A stretch of 64,000 nucleotides of DNA from Hesseltinella vesiculosa (lineage: Eukaryota > Mucoromycota > Mucoromycetes > Mucorales > Cunninghamellaceae), in NCBI GenBank assembly GCA_002104935.1, contig MCGT01000006.1, forward strand, positions 186,001-250,000, written 5' to 3'. How positions within the stretch are numbered: the stretch's first letter is position 1; every line of letters starts with the position of its first letter. This document shows, in pieces, positions 61,443-64,000 of the stretch. The position numbers were made by a program, and so were the translations under genes. The notes under the pieces are model-generated. The model saw only the letters and a program-made list of their open reading frames with translations. It ran no database searches and was not told where the DNA came from.

Positions 61443-61675
61443 ATACTGCAAAAAAATAATTCAACGACACCAGCCCTTTTGGTCTTGGTGTGTTTTTAAT
61501 TGGCCAAAAACAAGAGCTCCTCGATCATGATCAGCACCATGATTTCCATCCTGCCATTGTATAGTATTGGAAGACACTTCTTTCGAACCGAGATAGCTGT
61601 CAATTAAATACCAAGTGCGTGTGACAACGTTTCTAGCGCATGTTTTTCCACCTTCTAGATCTTCCCTCGGCTGTC

Positions 61676-61930
61676 TCATTTATCATCATTTTGTGCTTGT
61701 ATGCAACATTGGGGGTGTATTGACTTGCGCAATTTTTCTCTGTGATTTTTTATCAGATCGGCTGGCGTCTGCCAGCCGATTTTTTCATTTTTTTTTTTAG
61801 CTGCAGAACCGGAAGTGTCAAAGCGAAACGGATCAAAAGTTGGCTGGTCGCCCTTGACCAACAGCCTTGATACATTCAGCACCAACACATCCATGCATTC
61901 ACGTTCGCGTACCCAAGCGAAATCAAGACT
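61676..61930 (+). repeat. Dispersed repeat, copy C
   Basis: Landmarks shared with A and B: TATCATCATTTTGTGCTTGT, TATCAGATCGGCTGGCGTCT, GCCGATTTTTTCATTTTTTT-TTTTAGCT, ACCGGAAGTGTCAAAGCGAA, ACGGATCAAAAGTTGGCTGG, TTCAGCACCAACACATCCAT. It lies just beyond the 3' end of the prenyltransferase gene. The reverse strand again encodes QPTFDPFRFDTS. Confidence 0.65.
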
Positions 61931-61949
61931 TTATTTTTATGCATCATTT

Positions 61950-63213
61950 TACTTTAATTCAGCGGCCTTCGACTTCTTGTAGGCCCAGTATTTTTTGCGA
62001 ATAGGATCAAGTTCATCGGCAAGGCGATCGCAGTACTTCAAGAGTAACCAGAGATTAGGTCTCCCAACTTTTTTTTTTTTTTTTTTTTTTTTACCTCGAG
62101 AGCTTTAGGATTGATGGGTTGGTTTGTGTTGGTAGCTTCCTGGATGTAAAGGTCGATCCAAGTGGAGAAAAGCTGAGGAGCGGCCACGTGCTCGTCCAAC
62201 AATTCTTGTAAAAATGGGCCAAGGGTTGTCAATGCTGCGTGTTGCTTTTCGAGAAGCCTGGTCGGTTGTACCGAATCAAAAAAAATTGAATATCTGGCCA
62301 GCATCAGGCTTTTCTATTGCGAGCTTACGCGAGGAGATAGGCCCAGCTGCAGGTGTTGTGAGGCGCCATACGGATCTTGTTTTTGGTGTAGTCTACTTCC
62401 TTGATCAATGTGTCCTCAGTAGGCTGTTCTGGGCTGCTGAAAAGCAAAAAGTAGCGGTAGTTCCATGCTGAATTGTTGCGCAGGTCAAGGGTAATCATGT
62501 CATCTGTGTACGTCCAATCCTGGAGCCAAAGGCTAAATCGCTTCACGACCCACTGCCTACAAAGAGTGGCAGGATAGCAGATAAAAAAATAAATAAGAGG
62601 GAGGTCTAGGAGAGAGAAGATGCTTTCGTTACCGGTAAGACCAAGCGTGGTAGTTTTTGGAGTCTTCTTCCAAAATGCCGTTGATGAAGGGTATTTCTCG
62701 GTCGCCATTGCCCAAGGCATCTACAATGACCTGTCGGTGGTGCCAGACTTGATAGTTTTTGACCTGATTTTCAGCAATGTCATCAAGGTAGTTGAGCTCC
62801 AGCACCATGTCGGCATGGAGAGCAAAAAGGACTTGTTGACGGTATTGCCTAGTCACGGATAAACAGGGCGATCAGAACAAACGCGGTTGCCTTTTTTCGT
62901 TGGCTTTTTTTTTGTGTGTATACCAGATGGTATAATGGGCAGGATTCATATCGATGATGTCGGCTGTCAGCTTCAAGACTCGTTCTGATTTTTCATTGGC
63001 TTTACACACGGCGCGAAAGTAATCCATGGCATCGGTATCTAAGTAAGAATATGTGACAGAAAAAAATGTGAACAGGTCATGTTTAAAGAGATTTGCTTTG
63101 AATTGTTTACATTCAGGAGCGTAGGCAATAGGGACTAGAGGATTGGGCCCATCATCTTGAGGAATGGGAGTGACATCGGACCATTCAGGTCGTTGGCTAT
63201 AAGGAATCTCCAT
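61950..63213 (-). CDS. RAM2: Protein farnesyltransferase/geranylgeranyltransferase-I alpha subunit
   Basis: Six exons: 63213-63111, 63038-62924, 62848-62633, 62556-62329, 62257-62095, 62036-61950; 303 aa. Shared alpha subunit of FTase and GGTase-I, which prenylate CaaX proteins such as Ras and Rho in the cytosol. The N-terminus has WSDVTPIPQDDGPNPLVPIA-Y (the conserved P-QDDGPNP block), then PPTA helix-pair repeats: NPAHYTIWQYR, NYQVWHHRQ, NYHAWSYRQW, NNSAWNYRYF and NTCSWAYL. The C-terminus reads YCDRLADELDPIRKKYWAYK. Length and repeat number fit the family. All introns are GT-AG with matching phase. Confidence 0.93.
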
Positions 63214-63361
63214 GTTGGAAAAAAAAAAATTGGAGAAGAAAAAAAAATAGTAAGCCAGGCTGGTCGTAAATTTGAAGTAAAAGTTATGCGAGTCTGGGGC
63301 AGAGCCATTTTGGACATAGAAGTGATTTATTTATAGGTGTGTTAAGCAAAAATGACAGGGA

Positions 63362-64000
63362 TTACGAAAATTGAACAATCACAGCAGCATTCTGCAAACC
63401 TGCCTGTTGAATTTCTTGATCTAGAATGTCGATGAGCTGTTGGCGGTTGAACACCAGCTAAAAATAAAAAAAGGTCAGGTCAGCTTGTGAGGGGCAGGGC
63501 GAGGGCAGTCATGGGATCTTACTTCGAATGGTTTGCCTTGCGTTTCAGGCACACGGTTGCGAATGAATTCAAAAAGATAGCGTACAGGGTCGGTTTTCAG
63601 GAAACGGCGGATGACTCGTGAGCCATCGGCCAGACGGAATTGGATTCGGGTGGAGTTAGCCATGTCGGTAGTTTCGGGACGATTCACAGGGAGGATGGTA
63701 TCCAAGATATTGGTGGAGCCATAGGCAGGGCTGTCGTCTTCACTTTCTTCCTCTACTGTTTCTTTCAGTTCTGGGGGCTGCGATGGTGTTAGGGTGGCCG
63801 TAGAGGACGGCTGGTGAGAGTCTCCTTGCAGGGAGGCAGAGATGGCTGCGTTCAATTGTTCTTCTTCGGACATCTCCATCACGTTGGGCTAAATGAAAAT
63901 AAACATGAAGACTGAAGGTCGTCTCGCTCTCGTTTCTAATTACCTTGGGTTTTTTGTTGGCACTGGAGCGAGGTACACCAGGGGTTTTTTGTTCCATAAA
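63362..64000 (-). CDS. UIM-UBX domain protein, 3' part (UBXN7/Ubx5-like), truncated by window edge
   Basis: Exons seen: 64000(edge)-63944, 63888-63523, 63457-63362. UBX proteins bind the AAA ATPase p97/Cdc48 and recruit ubiquitylated substrates. The visible part contains a ubiquitin-interacting motif SEEEQLNAAISASLQGD, an acidic linker (ETVEEESEDDS) and a C-terminal UBX domain: STRIQFRLADGSRVIRRFLK, DPVRYLFEFIRNRVPETQGK and PFELVFNRQQLIDILDQEIQ-QAGL...AAVIVQF. In UBXN7 and Ubx5 a UBA and a UAS domain precede these; they would lie beyond the right edge. The ATG at 63996 is probably internal. Confidence 0.85.

Overview
The window reads as nuclear DNA of a filamentous fungus, most likely Mucoromycota (Mucorales-like; this is inferred from gene content, not proven). 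Support: genes with many short introns (mostly 45-120 nt, GTAAGT-type donors, frequent T-tracts), AT-rich spacers full of A/T homopolymers, a retained SERCA-type calcium pump, TFIIIC, SAGA and Cgr1 proteins of fungal type, GCR1_C-type mobile-element remnants, and an expanded family of F-box/leucine-rich-repeat-like genes. Exon models below were built by hand; for each complete multi-exon gene I checked that splice phases agree and the summed coding length divides by three. The one exception is the frameshifted F-box gene at 29-31 kb.

Layout. 1-11.6 kb is dense housekeeping: the end of an aldo/keto reductase, the TFIIIC TPR subunit, a mitochondrial 2-Cys peroxiredoxin, proteasome maturation factor Ump1, a biotin-dependent acyl-CoA carboxylase alpha subunit (minus) and the Hsp90 co-chaperone Sgt1 (minus). 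11.9-31.3 kb is an accessory island. It holds five minus-strand F-box/LRR-like paralogues, a structurally intact Tc1-type DNA transposon with ~340-bp terminal inverted repeats, a solo-LTR-like insertion nested in an older repeat, and fragments of two other mobile-element genes. 32.7-46.6 kb returns to housekeeping: SERCA calcium ATPase, transportin, an FCHO/Syp1 muniscin (all minus), then a small PY-motif membrane protein divergent from an anoctamin/TMEM16 protein. A sixth F-box paralogue sits alone on the plus strand at 47-49.3 kb. 49.5-56 kb has methylthioribulose-1-phosphate dehydratase, the SAGA subunit Ada3, the rRNA-processing factor Cgr1 and a bHLH transcription factor. 56-58.3 kb is gene-poor with a copy of the dispersed repeat. 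58.3-64 kb has splicing factor Cwc2, a decayed nuclease-like ORF, another repeat copy, the protein prenyltransferase alpha subunit, and the 3' end of a UIM-UBX protein.

The main novelty candidates are in the F-box family. All six genes share motifs along the body and end in a short module encoded by a separate last exon. In the five clustered genes the intron before that exon is phase 2 with a GTAA donor, so intron retention would stop translation exactly at the splice site and remove the module. Other points are the transposase N-terminus encoded inside the transposon's own inverted repeat, two GC-AG introns, and a start-codon-only coding exon in UMP1. No rRNA, convincing tRNA or CRISPR array was seen.
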